From Myrmaecium sp. VS I D KN 1 (Eukaryota > Ascomycota > Dothideomycetes > Valsariales > Valsariaceae): 64,000 nt of DNA. The translations under genes were made by a program, and so were the position numbers. Within the stretch, counting starts at the first letter, position 1. Each line of letters opens with the position of its first letter. This document shows positions 50,646 to 61,406 of this stretch, piece after piece. The stretch is from NCBI GenBank assembly GCA_019775845.1, contig JADQAV010000002.1:186001-250000 (forward strand). The letters are read 5' to 3'. The notes under the pieces are model-generated. The model worked only from the letters and a program-made list of their open reading frames with translations, ran no database searches and was not told the DNA's origin.

Positions 50646-51542
50646 GGCTACTGGGAGACGCTGTTCGTTTCGTTCCCTCATTGCTGATTCCTCCGCATCC
50701 GGAGTTTTGTTTCTTCCCCCCCTTCCAGATAATGCATGTGGTTGAGCGTTTGCTTACGTTGGCTGATGTCACTATTTCTTTCTCCCTTTACCGGAGGCTT
50801 CCCTTTTCTTTCTCGTATGTTGACGTTTGAGGAGGATGGTGTTCTTAGGCGCTTATCTTGCATGATCTTGATTTTTTTTCCTTGTTTCTTCCCTTCCCGC
50901 GCAATCAATCAAAGAGCGCAGGGAGGTCATGTCAAAATGGAACTGAATCTGTCTACAGAGTGGAATTCTTGACTTCCTATTCGTTCCGGGCTTTGCCGCG
51001 ACCCTTTGCCTTCGCTGCATTTATCTTCTACTTTCTCTTCGCGGTGACGGGATCACCTGTCCTGAAGTGTCTTCGCTTCCCGCTCCGGGATCCGGATTCC
51101 TCCTTTTTTCGAGAGCATTTTCGCCTTCGTTTGCTGGTCTGGCCCGCCGAGACGAGTCCTTCTTCCCTGATTGCCGCCTTGTCTCCCTTCGTCCTCCTTT
51201 TATGGTTGTTACCGCTCCGATCGCACTTCCTCTTCGCTCGCTGTCTCTCTCTTACTCTGATCTCCTGGCCATTGCTGCCCATCCCCGCCATCTTCTTCAG
51301 TCCTTGTTCTTCATCCTCGGTGTGTGAAGAGGTCAGGAAACGACGGGGTGCTGTGGTGCTTGGTCAAAGGGTACATATAGCGGAGGGGGGTTGGAGTTTC
51401 CCCGACCGGTGCGGAGGATGCTGCTCGGTGGACAGGAGGTGTGCGTTGTGGTCAAGCGCGTTGGCTTGCAATGGCGGTTGTGGCATCCCTTTCAGATGAT
51501 TGTCTCTTTTCTCAAACTGTATTGTACCTTCATCCCTACCAT
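50646..51542. other. Convergent 3' region between VMA6 and GPI15
   Basis: About 900 bp, T- and CTT-rich on the + strand. Several open frames are hydrophobic translations of T-rich DNA and were not called. Confidence 0.45.
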
Positions 51543-52310
51543 TCACTGCCCCACCTTCCCATCCACCCTCTCCTCCCCCTCACTCCCCTTCGGCGGCGGC
51601 GGGGGAGGCAGCTCATACAAGCACTTCCGGACGCCGCGCCAGACCTGCTCGAGGATGGGGCGGCGGGGGAGGAGGCGTGGGAAACCGACGACGACGTCCT
51701 CCTCGCCCTCGACGACGATGGCGAGGTAGAACTTGACGGCGAAGCCGGCGAAGGCCTCGTGCAGAAAGACGTCCTGGATCGCCGTCGTGGGGATGAAGCG
51801 GGTCGTGGGCGGGAGCAGGTAGTACGGCGAGCTGGTCGAGGTCTGCAGGCCGAGCGAGCGCAGCGCGAGCAGCGACTCTTCGACGTAGCCTCGGCGCACG
51901 ACGGCCCAGAGGGTGAGCAGCGCGCTGGGGAGGAGGTAGCGCCAGCGGATTGGCCGGAGGGTGCTGCCGATCAGGAGGAGCAGGTGGTGGAGGTGGAGTT
52001 GTGCGCGCGTGTCTCCGTGGATTGCGGGGTGGACGTGAGGCTGGGAGCGGAAGTCGTGGGTGTATTTTCCCCAGATGGCGAGGATGATGGCGCAGGCGGT
52101 GATGACGCGGAGGGTGAGACCGAGATAGCGGAGGGCCTTGGAGGCCAGCGTCGGCGTCGGGCGGCGCGTGGAGACGGTGAATGAGATGGTGGTCGGCGTC
52201 GGAGCGCGGACGGTGAGGTAGGGGATGGGCGGTTGCTGCTGGTGTTGTTGCTGGAGCAGCTGCTGCAAGGGCGGACGCGGAGAATGGAGAGGGTTGGACA
52301 TGCTCGGCAT
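51543..52310 (-). CDS. GPI15: GPI-GlcNAc transferase subunit GPI15 (PIG-H)
   Basis: Single exon, 255 aa. The C-terminal half carries the PIG-H domain: RFIPTTAIQDVFLHEAFAGF, then VKFYLAIVVEGEEDVVVGFP and LPRRPILEQVWRGVRKCLY (about 171-232). Two hydrophobic segments (about 60-80 and 123-138) match the hairpin membrane anchor of PIG-H. The protein is part of the ER complex (with GPI3/PIG-A and others) that adds GlcNAc to phosphatidylinositol, the first step in GPI-anchor synthesis. The N-terminus is Gln/Pro-rich and disordered. The start is the first ATG (a second follows at residue 4). It is divergent from the Hub1-like gene. Confidence 0.9.
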   Translation of the reverse strand: MPSMSNPLHSPRPPLQQLLQQQHQQQPPIPYLTVRAPTPTTISFTVSTRRPTPTLASKALRYLGLTLRVITACAIILAIWGKYTHDFRSQPHVHPAIHGDTRAQLHLHHLLLLIGSTLRPIRWRYLLPSALLTLWAVVRRGYVEESLLALRSLGLQTSTSSPYYLLPPTTRFIPTTAIQDVFLHEAFAGFAVKFYLAIVVEGEEDVVVGFPRLLPRRPILEQVWRGVRKCLYELPPPPPPKGSEGEERVDGKVGQ

Positions 52311-52686
52311 AGTGGCGAGGAGGTATGAGAACTTATGGGAGAGGTCAAGGAAGGCAGCGCATTTTGTGGGAGAGGATGAGGGAGCTGTGAGTGTTTTTGG
52401 TGGAAGCGCTCACCCCGGAGCTGTCAGGCCTAATGCCCGCGGATGGTCCAAGCTTCTTTTCTTCCCTCTCCCAGCCTCTACTTCGTAGCTTGGCTGTCTT
52501 CACAACCTCAACAACTCATACCCCTCTCCCTTGCGATTTCAACCCTATTACCTCGAATCGCCCGCGCGGCACGGAGATTCCGTGACACGGTTTTGGACTT
52601 CGAATTGATCAAGTCCACAGCTAAATCAGACTCCCACCCTAAGAACGTCACCGCGCGAAAGCGCCGAGGGCAGTCCGTCCAACGTC
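52311..52686. promoter_or_regulatory. Divergent promoter of GPI15 and the RS/Hub1 gene
   Basis: 376 bp between opposite start codons without any other feature. It must hold both promoters. No specific site was identified. Confidence 0.55.
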
Positions 52687-53479
52687 ATGCCCTCACGCTC
52701 GCGCTCTCGCTCCCCCCGCCGGGATCGAGACAGAGATGCGCCCTCGCGCCGCCGCAGCCGCAGCCGCTCCCCTCGCCGAAGGCAACAGAAGGGCGGTTTC
52801 CGCTGGAAGGAGAAGAAACGCGACGAAGACGGCGACGACCGCCGCGACGACCGAAACCGGGACCGAGATGCCTACGCTCCTCGCCGGTACCGCGATGACC
52901 GTGACGAGCGACGGGATCGCGATCGCGAGTATGAGAGGAGGGACCGCGTCCGTGATGAGAGGAGGGACAGGCCGCGCGACCCCAGGGATGCGGATTTGGA
53001 GGCTAAGTTTGGACCTTCGGCTTCCTCGCGGGCTAGAGGCGGAGGAGGCGAGGATCGGTTGAAGGAGAGGGACAATGAGGCGAGGAAGCAGGAAGAGAGG
53101 AAGAAGCCGAAGCCTGCTCCAGCGGCAGCGGCGGCGGCGGGGGGAGAACCGATGATTATTGTCACGGTCAATGATCGGCTGGGAACGAAGGCACAGATCC
53201 CGTGTTTAGCAAGTGACAGTATCAGTAAGTCTTTTGGTGTCCTTGTGCTGGCGATGGCAGCGCTCCTGGTTACTGCTTGCGAGTCATGGGGATGGTAGGC
53301 TGACTATGGATCCTTCAGAGCTTTTCAAAGCCCAAGTCGCGGCTCGAATCGGACGGCAACCACATGAGATCATGTTGAAGAGGCAAGGAGAACGACCGTT
53401 CAAGGACCAGCTAACTTTGGAGGACTATGGAGTGAGCAACGGGGTGCAGTTGGACCTTGAGCTGGACACTGGTGATTGA
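52687..53479 (+). CDS. RS-rich protein with C-terminal Hub1/UBL5 ubiquitin-like domain
   Basis: Predicted exons 52687..53224 and 53319..53479 (232 aa). The intron (GTAAGT...CTTCAG) leaves an A that joins AG to make Lys, restoring the ubiquitin-like fold. Residues 1-150 are Arg/Ser and Arg/Asp/Glu-rich (SRSRSRSPRR), like SR splicing proteins, with RWKEKKRDEDG near 40. Residues about 156-232 match Hub1/UBL5: IIVTVNDRLGTKAQIPCL, then VAARIGRQPHEIMLKR, LTLEDYGVSNGVQLDLEL. Like Hub1, it lacks a C-terminal di-glycine, so conjugation is not expected. Hub1 binds HIND motifs in Snu66/Prp38 and tunes 5' splice-site choice. The RS extension probably adds nuclear-speckle or RNA contacts. Yeast Hub1 is only 73 aa. 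Confidence 0.9.
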
Positions 53480-53874
53480 GAGAGCCAGGGAAACTGGGTT
53501 AGGAAAGGCACAGGTGCATGGACAGGCATATTTCCTGTATGGGGATGCTTTGACTGGAGGCGCATGTATTCAGTTTCACGCCCTAGGCAAGATATGCAGT
53601 GGATGCTGCTGCTCTGGGTCTAAGCAAATATATGCCAGACTTCCAAGCCTCTTGAAATGAATCTGCAGAGCAGTCAGCCTCTGAAAGAGAAGCAATGTAA
53701 TAGGAGTACTGGGAAATCATATATCGCATCACATTCGTTCACCAGTGTGTCCGCTCACCCCGCCCGATCCTCCGGCGGAGATGCCTCGCTCTCGCCGCAG
53801 CCCGCCCGCCAAGACCCCGCTCCTCCCCCAGAAATTTCCGACTCACCACTGCGCAGGCGCAACCCCAACGGAGC
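53480..53874. other. Intergenic region between the Hub1-like gene and PUS3
   Basis: 395 bp of 3' UTR and promoter sequence. No further feature was recognised. Confidence 0.5.
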
Positions 53875-55949
53875 ATGAAGCCGCCCATCCCGCGCGCTGC
53901 CTGGTCACGACGAAGCGCTTCCTGGATCCCCTCCCTCGCCCATCGCAGCCTCCGTCCGCGGTTTCTTCACGTCTCGCGCGCCCACATGGCGGACCAGCAG
54001 GGGCCGCCGCAGCCGCCGATGGACTACACATCCTGGAGCACGGAGCAGCTTGTCGCGCGGGTGACGGAGCTGGAGCAGTTGTTGAAGGAGCAGAATGCTA
54101 AGTACGTCGTCTGTTATACTGTCATTCCTGAGACTGCCGAACTAACTAAGCTCCGCGCAGATTCACTTCCCCCACCAACACAGCACCCACCACCTCAACC
54201 ATCGCCGCAGCAGCAGCAGCAACCCCCGCGTCCGACTTCACCCACACGCCCTCGCCGCGCAACCACAAAGCCAACAAGGCCGCCCGTGCCTTCGACCCCT
54301 CCCGCTACCAGACCCGGCTAATCGCGCTGAAGTTCGCGTACCTGGGCGCGCGCTACAACGGGTACGAGCACCACGCCGGCAACCGGACGCCGCTGCCGAC
54401 GGTGGAGGAGGAGCTGTGGAAGGCGCTGCGGAAGACGCACCTTATCTTTCCGCTCCCGCGGGAAGAGGAGGAGGGAAAGAAAGATGGGGCGGGGGCAGAG
54501 CCGGAGCGCAAGAAGCCTCGTCGTGAGCCTTCGGCGGCGATGATGGAGCCGGAGGTCCCGGTTAATTGGAATGGGGTCGAGTATAGCAAGTGTGGACGGA
54601 CGGACCGTGGCGTCAGCGCGTTTGGACAGGTGATTGGTGTGAGGGTGCGAAGTAGTCGGCCGGCGGAGAGGCCGGTGGGTGAGGAGGTGGTGGAGGGAGA
54701 GGGGGATGGGGATGCGGTGGAGGGGACGGGGAAAAAGGAGAAGAAGCAGAAGGAGAAGAAGGAATGGGACCCGATTGCGGACGAGCTGCCGTACATCCAG
54801 CTGCTGAACCGGGTCCTGCCACCGGACATCCGCGTGCTGGCCTGGTGCCCGAACCCGCCGCCGGGCTTCTCAGCCCGCTTCTCCTGCCGGGAGCGGCGGT
54901 ACCGGTACTTCTTCACGAACCCGGCGTTTGCGCCGGCGCCGGCGCCGGCTGGGGAGAGCGGAGGAGCAGGACGAGGGAATGGCGGGCATGGGTGGTTGGA
55001 CATCGAGGCCATGCGCGCGGCGGCGGCGAAGCTCGTCGGCGTGCACGACTTCCGCAACCTCTGCAAGGTGGACGCGAGCAAGCAGATCACCAACTTCGAG
55101 CGCCGCATCTTCTACGCCGGCATCGAGGAGGTGGCGCCGTTGGAGGTGCCGGCGTTCCTGCGCGCGCAGGTGCTGCAACCCGCTGCCGCTGCCGCCGGGG
55201 CGGAAGGCACGACAGCGCCCTTGCAGGAGCCGAAGGTGTACGCGTTCTGCCTGTACGGCAGCGCCTTCCTCTGGCACCAGGTCCGCCACATCGTCGCGGT
55301 GCTGTTCCTCGTCGGCCAGGGGCTGGAGAAACCCGAGGTGCTGGATGAGCTGATGGACACGTCGCGCAACCCGACGAAGCCTCACTACGACATGGCCTCC
55401 GACGTGCCGCTCGTGCTGTGGGACTGCATCTTCCCGGATCTAGGCCAGGCCGTGGACCCCGCCGTCAAAGGCCGGGCGCGCATGGAGGTCGAGGAGCGCG
55501 AGGGCTTCACGGGACATACGGATTCGTTGGAGTGGGTGTATGTTGGGGAAGGTGGGGGAGGGGCTGAGCGGGGTGGGAATGGATCTGAGGCGCTGTGGGG
55601 TAATAAGGGCGGTGTGCCGGAGCTCTGGAGCGTCTGGCGCAAGGCGAAGATGGCGGAGGTTTTGGCGGCGAGCTTGCTGGATCTTGTTGGTGGGAAGGGG
55701 GTGCGGATGTTGGAAGGCGAAAAGGAGCAGGATGAGGGGAGCAAGGCAGGAGAGGGGGGACGGAAGAACGTCAAGGATAGTGTGAAGGTGTTTGATGGTG
55801 GTGAGGGAGCGAAGTTGGCGGGCAAGTATGTTCCTCTTATGCAGAGGGAGCGCATGGAGGATGTGAGCGTGATCAATCGCCGGTGGCGGGAGAGGAAGGG
55901 TTTGCCTGAGGTGACGGAGGCGGCAGACGAGATGGATGTTGATGAATGA
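53875..55949 (+). CDS. PUS3: tRNA pseudouridine(38/39) synthase, PUS3/DEG1 type
   Basis: Predicted exons 53875..54101 and 54161..55949 (671 aa); AA joins A to make Lys across the 59-nt intron (GTACGT...GCGCAG). TruA-family marks are present: YLGARYNGYEHH, the catalytic Asp in KCGRTDRGVSAFGQ (about 221-233), SCRERRYRYFF, DFRNLCKVD and LYGSAFLWHQVRH. The enzyme converts U38 and U39 in the tRNA anticodon stem. Deg1 orthologues are preferred over Pus1 because of the DPSRYQTRLIALKFAYLG lead-in. Two start codons are plausible: 53875 adds a Arg/Ser-rich stretch (RAAWSRRSASW, HRSLRPRF) like a mitochondrial presequence; 53987 (MADQQGPP) gives a cytosolic/nuclear form of about 634 aa. Charged insertions (around 190-215 and 235-265) and a long acidic tail make it larger than yeast Deg1 (442 aa). 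Confidence 0.92.
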
Positions 55950-56335
55950 GGGATAGAGGTCTTTGTGAATGAGAATTGTGGGAAAAAGTGCATATCAGAC
56001 AGACTGATGTATACACTATTATGTTGGGTTTTGAATCACTGGGAAACCCGGGAGAACGAGAAAATACAAAATAAATAAAAGAAAAAGAGTGAAAGAAACG
56101 ATGTTCGGATTTTGACCATGCCCGCGTTCTCGCCATCCCGGGCTCTCTCCTCTCTGCCCCCGCTTTGCCCTATTCTGCTCTTCACCATCTCATATCCTTC
56201 GCACATCCACTTCATTCTGCGAATATATGACGACTACTATGGAGCAGTAAATGAGACCCAGAGACTGCCGACAACCTTCCATATATAAAAGTTAGCTGCA
56301 CTGTCACTCTCACTGTTCCTGTTTGCGATCTAAAT
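55950..56335. other. Spacer between PUS3 and tRNA-Asn
   Basis: 386 bp holding the PUS3 3' UTR. The last part has TATATAAAAG at about 56282-56291, which may be an upstream TATA-like element for the tRNA gene. Confidence 0.45.
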
Positions 56336-56408
56336 TCCTCTATGGCCCAATGGCTAAGGCGTCCGGCTGTTAACCGGAAGATTCCTGGTTCGATCCCAGG
56401 TAGAGGAG
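56336..56408 (+). tRNA. tRNA-Asn (anticodon GTT)
   Basis: Acceptor strands TCCTCTA/TAGAGGA pair fully. The D arm is GCCCAATGGCTAAGGC, the anticodon arm TCCGG-CTGTTAA-CCGGA with GTT at 56369..56371, and the T arm CCTGGTTCGATCCCAGG. There is no intron. A T7 run follows 20 nt downstream. Confidence 0.97.
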
Positions 56409-57544
56409 CAATCGTACAACTTCAGCTCTTTTTTTCCCAGTCACAGAGAATTGCTAACAGAGAGCTGTGCATCTTGCATCTACTACCTCCTTCTCTTTTT
56501 TTCTGGCGTTGTTTTTGGGTGGATGGTGCAAGTTGGGACGAGATGTTGGCATGACAGCCTTTTGCTCCTCTGGCAATCCCCCGGCGAGAGGATCTACATC
56601 ATACACCACTCCAATGCTCTCACGCTATACGGAGTCGCAGCAGAAAGGAAGGCAAGTCTTCCGAGTTTTCCGACATTGAAACACGCAGATGATCCATCTA
56701 TTTTCCATCATGTTCTCTTCATCGTAGATACTCTTCCTCTTTACTCCCACTGCCCCGCCTCGGCCGCCGGCCGGACGAGTTGCCGCGGACGAACAAATGC
56801 AACCATGGACTCGTGTTCCCTGTAGGCATTTCAGAATCTACGGGATCCTAGGAACCTGGAGTGGCACCGTCACATTGCTCATGGATGATTCTTCAATACA
56901 CCGGAGCGAAATCGGGTGAGTTTACTGCTCCAGCCGAGCTTCCGCGAGTCTCCTTTCTCCTTTTTTCTCTATCTTCGTTTGATCTCTTATGTCGATTTGT
57001 TTTCTATCTCTCTCGCTTGGTCCGGTTATTCCATCCGCCGTGAGAGCTGGAAATGCAATGCACTCTCAGTCCGGCTGACTGGTCAGACGGGTCGATATGA
57101 GTTTATCTCCACACCCGCTTGTCCTACACGACTTTATCGCGTGCAGAGGGGGTGGGATGATGCGACCTCGCTCGAACGATCTTCATCAGCAACAATCCAG
57201 CGAAGCCTCGCTGCTAACATCGACCTGCCGGAATGCCGAGCCCCTCAGTCTCGTTTGACCCGACGTCCTCCATCCTTTGTCCGAAGCATGGTCTATGAAC
57301 CAGGTGATTGACGCGCGGAAACCAGGGGTGCCCCATCACGAAAGCTTGTCCCGCCGTCAGTGTTGCGGGGAAGCTGTGGGAATTGATAATCACAGCAAAG
57401 CTTCCCGGACAAGTCGTATCACAACTTATGCTATTAGCCATGGAGGGAGAATAATCCAAATAGCTCGCTTTCCCCTCGCTTGATCTTCCGAGTCTTCTCT
57501 CCCTACCCTTCCTTTTTGAAACCCCCTCTTCACTCCTTCTGACC
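56409..57544. other. Intergenic region between tRNA-Asn and the amidohydrolase
   Basis: About 1.1 kb. Several open frames of 60-131 codons overlap and have no recognisable features. The final ~100 bp is CT-rich and is probably the amidohydrolase promoter/5' UTR. Confidence 0.45.
56429..56435 (+). terminator. Pol III terminator of tRNA-Asn
   Basis: T7 run 20 nt past the end of the mature tRNA, the first T run of four or more downstream. Confidence 0.85.
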
Positions 57545-58955
57545 ATGGGAGACACGAACGACACCGGCGAGGAACCCCCTGCCTCTCCCACTTCCCCTGC
57601 ACCCGCCTTCCTCCTCACCTCCCTCCGCCTCTTCACCGGCACTGGCGTGATTGAAGATGGGTGGATCTTCATCAAACCCCCCTTCATTCATTCGCTAGGC
57701 TCTATGCCACCTCCCGGCTACCTGACCGAGCAGCAAGAATCACCCCTTCTCACTCTCTCCCTCCCAAATCACACCCTCCTCCCAGGCCTCATCGACGCCC
57801 ACATCCACGCCAACAACGCCGACCCTCTCGCCCTCCCCAACGCCCTTCTCTTCGGCCTCACAACCGTCTGCGACATGCACAACGAGTCCGACCACGTGCT
57901 CGTCCTGCGCCGGCAAGCCGCCACGAACCCAGCCACCTGCGCGTCCCTCAAGACATGCGGTCTCGCCGCCACCGTCGCCGACGGCTGGCCCGCTCCCGTC
58001 GTCACCGCCCTCGACGATTCAGCCGAGACCCGCGCCCTCCTCGCAACCTGGCCCAACCTCCAATCCCCTTCTGACGTCGAGCGCTTCCTCGACGCCAAGG
58101 TCGCCGAGCACGCCGACTACGTCAAGCTGATGCACGAGAGCGGCGCCGCGCTGGGTCTCGGCCGGGACCTCGTCCGGCCGCCCCTCACGCTGCAGCGGTC
58201 CCTGATCGAGGGCGCGCGCGCCCGCGGCCTGCCCGCCGTCGTCCACGTCCTCTCCCGCGAGGACGCGCGGGAGATGGTCGAGCTGGGCGTGGACGGGCTG
58301 ACGCACTGCTGGCTGGACGAGCCGCTGGACGACGCGCTGGCGGCGCGGTTCCGCGAACAGCGCACCTGGATGAATCCCACCCTGGGCGCGCTCGGCAGCT
58401 TGACGGGCGAGGGCCGGGCGTTGCAGGAGCGGTATGCGGAGGATGCGAGGGTGCAAGACCGGCTGGGGGAGGAGCAGCGGGCGCGCGTGAAGCGGTGCAT
58501 GTGCATGGCTAGGAAGGATGTAAGTTGGGAGACGGCGTTTGGGGTGGTGAGGAGGCTGAAGGAGGAGGGCTTGGATATTGTTGCGTAAGCGTGTCCTGGA
58601 GTCATGAACTTGTTTCAAGGACCGAACTGACCGGAATCACAGCGGCAGCGACTCAGCAGGCCCGGCGCTAGGCACGGCCTATGGCCTCTCGCTCCATTAC
58701 GAGCTCTCATTGCTGGTGAACCGGTGCGGATTCACGCCCGAGGAGGCGCTGGCTTCCGCCACGAGCGTGACGGCGAGGTGTTTTCGGTTCTCGGACCGTG
58801 GGAGACTAGCGGAGGGATTGCGGGCGGATCTACTGCTGGTCGAGGGGAATCCGTTGAAGGATATTAATGCGACGTTGGATATCCGGGGGGTGTGGAGGGA
58901 GGGGAGGGCGCATCCTAAGTATGAAGATGACCTGTATAAGAACCGAGTAGGGTGA
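57545..58955 (+). CDS. Amidohydrolase (imidazolonepropionase/prolidase-like)
   Basis: Predicted exons 57545..58584 and 58643..58955 (450 aa). GC joins C for Ala, restoring the metal-ligand motif GSDS. Metal-site residues follow the family order: HIH in IDAHIHAN (86-88), Lys in YVKLMHE (likely carboxylated), His in VVHVLS, His in LTHCW and Asp in GSDSAG. The last segment (LLVEGNPLKDI) is the usual beta-sandwich return. Relatives hydrolyse amide bonds in cyclic or dipeptide-like substrates; the substrate cannot be named. The C-terminus is uncertain: GTGAGT at 58952 and TTAATAG at 58991-58997 would form a third intron, giving a longer tail (SELAAWEKAVASHQ...). No signal peptide is seen. Confidence 0.88.
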
Positions 58956-59648
58956 GTATCAAGGGCATGAGCGGAGCTGGTCTTTCTGTTAATAGGTCAG
59001 AATTGGCTGCATGGGAGAAGGCTGTTGCTTCCCATCAGCCACCCAGAAGTCGAGAAGCTGATTGTTATTTATCCGTAACTTGTCTTGAGGTACTGTTGCC
59101 CACATGGATCAACCCGTCTCTGTGATTAGAAATGAAGCGTATCGGCTCATAAGGTTATCACGTTCGTCCGTAAAAGATGACAATCGGAGGATGACAGTAT
59201 CCCCTGCTGACCACACTTTGGGAGGTATCCGCGACGGGATATCCACTTTTTCAGGTATTGAGAAGGAAACGATGAGGACCACTCATCAGGCATCATGGTG
59301 GGCGCTAATGCCTGAAGTTGAAGTCAAATTTGAGTGATGATAGGCTAGCCGAAAGGATTGAAAAGACCTCGTCCGAACTGTTCAATTGTTCCAACTGACG
59401 GAACTCAATGTTAGGGAAGTAGCCGGAAGAAATCACCGTACTGCATAAAATTAGTTTGTTTTGAAGAAGGGAGACTACATCAGAAATTCTCAGTATTATA
59501 TTCAACCCTAACCTGCTTCTCTACCTCCTCAACCTCTTCACACCCATCCACGTTGCAGTTAGCTTCCCTCCCCCAGATCTTTTGGCTGCGGTCAGAGACC
59601 GAAGCTCCAGTCAAGTCCGCAAAACTGACTTGCGCCAGCATAGCACGG
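58956..59648. other. Convergent region between the amidohydrolase and the secreted-protein gene
   Basis: 693 bp. The first ~200 bp could hold an extra exon of the amidohydrolase. The rest is unique sequence with no clear feature. Confidence 0.45.
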
Positions 59649-60187
59649 TTACTTAGCGACAGCTGAGGTCAGTTCGGGCTTGACGTCGAACTCAGCCACC
59701 GGAGCGACAAATTGGTTGTAGATAGCCTCGTGAGAGCCGGTGTAGTTGTAGCGAGAGCTAGGTAATCATCGTCAGAAATCATTCTCGCAACGTTGCAATT
59801 ACTATGTGCAGGATTGGGAAAGGGAACCTACCCAGCACCAGAATCCTGGTACGAAACTTCGAAACTGATCTCGATCTTCTTCGGGCCGGTACCGTCATCG
59901 GTCTCACGAACGGGATAACGGGCCGCGATGCCTTCGCTAGAGCCTTCGAACAGCCGGCACGGCGTGAAGTGGGCGCCGTTCTCGTACCCGCTGCAGTACG
60001 CCTTGGCTTCGGCGATGTTGGAGGTCGCGGGGACGGTGACGTTGAAGTCGTAGTAGCATCCGCTCCGGGCGCAGCCGCCCGAATAACCGGAGACGTGCCA
60101 GGTCCAGTCCGAGGGGACGTCGGGGGCGGTTTGGGCGAGCGCAGTGCCGGCGGCGGCGGAGAGCAGAAGAGTGGTGAAGGAAACCAT
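59649..60187 (-). CDS. Small secreted four-cysteine protein
   Basis: Predicted exons, on the complement, 60187..59832 and 59757..59649 (154 aa). The 74-nt intron (GTAGGT...TACCTAG) joins GG and C for Gly. A clear signal peptide (MVSFTTLLLSAAAGTALA) covers about residues 1-18. The mature part has two Cys pairs (GCARSGC and YCSGY...PCRLF), suggesting two disulphides, and two N-glycosylation sites (NVT, NYT). WTWHVSGYSGGC and SGCYYDFNVTVP look like a conserved fungal secreted family seen in cell-wall or host-contact proteins, but I cannot name it. The protein has no catalytic motif. Promoter TATATATA lies at about 60300-60307 on the same gene's upstream side. Confidence 0.85.
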
Positions 60188-61406
60188 ATTGATTCTCGAT
60201 AGAATTGGTGGGTGAGTTGAAGAATGTGATCTGCTGGAGCTGCTGTGAAGGGAGGCGGACTGGTGAAGAAAACGAGATAGATGGCGAGGTGACCTTCGAT
60301 ATATATATTTTGGCCGAGAACACAACAAGACCGAGGTACCTAGCTACAATGGCCGCTTTGGGTGACATCCCCCGATTCTAGTTTTGGAAACTTGCTGGCC
60401 TTCGCTTTCCGCTAGATATCTGGGTCCATAAGGCTGCATGTTCGCAGGGCGAACAGTCGGTCCGAATTCGACTTCTCCTTTTGCAATACGATCTAGCTGA
60501 CTTCACAATGAAAGAAGACATACGGTACCTGGTGTTGAGGATATAGCACGATGGCGCTGAATACGAGCTGCAATTGACGATCACAACCTTAACGGGATGA
60601 CACAAGTGGCGGAAGCTTATTTAGCCGAGTGCCCCTGATCCCAAGCTGCCACGGCAAGCACAGCTGCATCAGGTCCATCCGATTCGAGAGCTCGTATGTG
60701 CCGTAAGATCAGCGTTCGGATCAACCAGCGCTTGAAACGGCTTTCTGAACAACAAGCAGAGTACTGCCAGCATTCAAGCTGAGAATAACAGCATCTCCAA
60801 GGGCATTTCGTTGCGAGCCAGATTTGAGCTGCTCCGAAGTAGGTGCCATATGGAGATCGAAGGGCACCAGAAGCCTTGCATATGAAACAGATTCGTACAG
60901 GGGTGCCACAGGCGAAGGTCGATCACCAACTCGGGTCTTCCGATGCACCGAATGCGCCCAGAAGGGCTTGGAAGGGACAATGTGGGGCGGAGCGGTGAGC
61001 TTTCTCTATATCGAATGCCTTGAGCGCCTCGTGTAATACTTCGATGGATGTAGATTGAAGTACAGGACTCGATGCCTCTGCTTCTCTGTATGACGAGCGA
61101 TGCGTTCGAATCGCTCAACCATGACAGGCAGGAGACACACTCGAGGTAAGTGCAGTTTTCAACCTGAATGTGAAGTTGGTATGATCAGGTTTGCAGTTAT
61201 TAGAAGACATGAGGTCTAAGGGAGGAGGTCGTATTCTGAGGGACACGGAGACGACATCATGGGCTTGGCGCCAAGTCCTATGGCTATCGCAGTTCACTGT
61301 CAACAACGATGCGTACGACTACCATCAGTAAGAGAGCGAGAAATGTGAAGCGAGCCATTTCAGCGATTGCTGTGATCTTTATAGGGCTCGATTGCAGCCC
61401 GCTAAC
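60188..61406. other. Divergent region between the secreted-protein and Rho-like GTPase genes
   Basis: About 1.2 kb. TATATATA (60300-60307) lies about 115 bp upstream of the secreted-protein ATG. Short frames elsewhere have no recognisable features, and no repeat was seen. Confidence 0.45.

Noticed and set aside
59370-59410. CTGTTCAATTGTTCCAACTGACG resemblance to the tandem repeat
   Set aside because: Only part of the first block is similar and the second block is absent at the expected distance.
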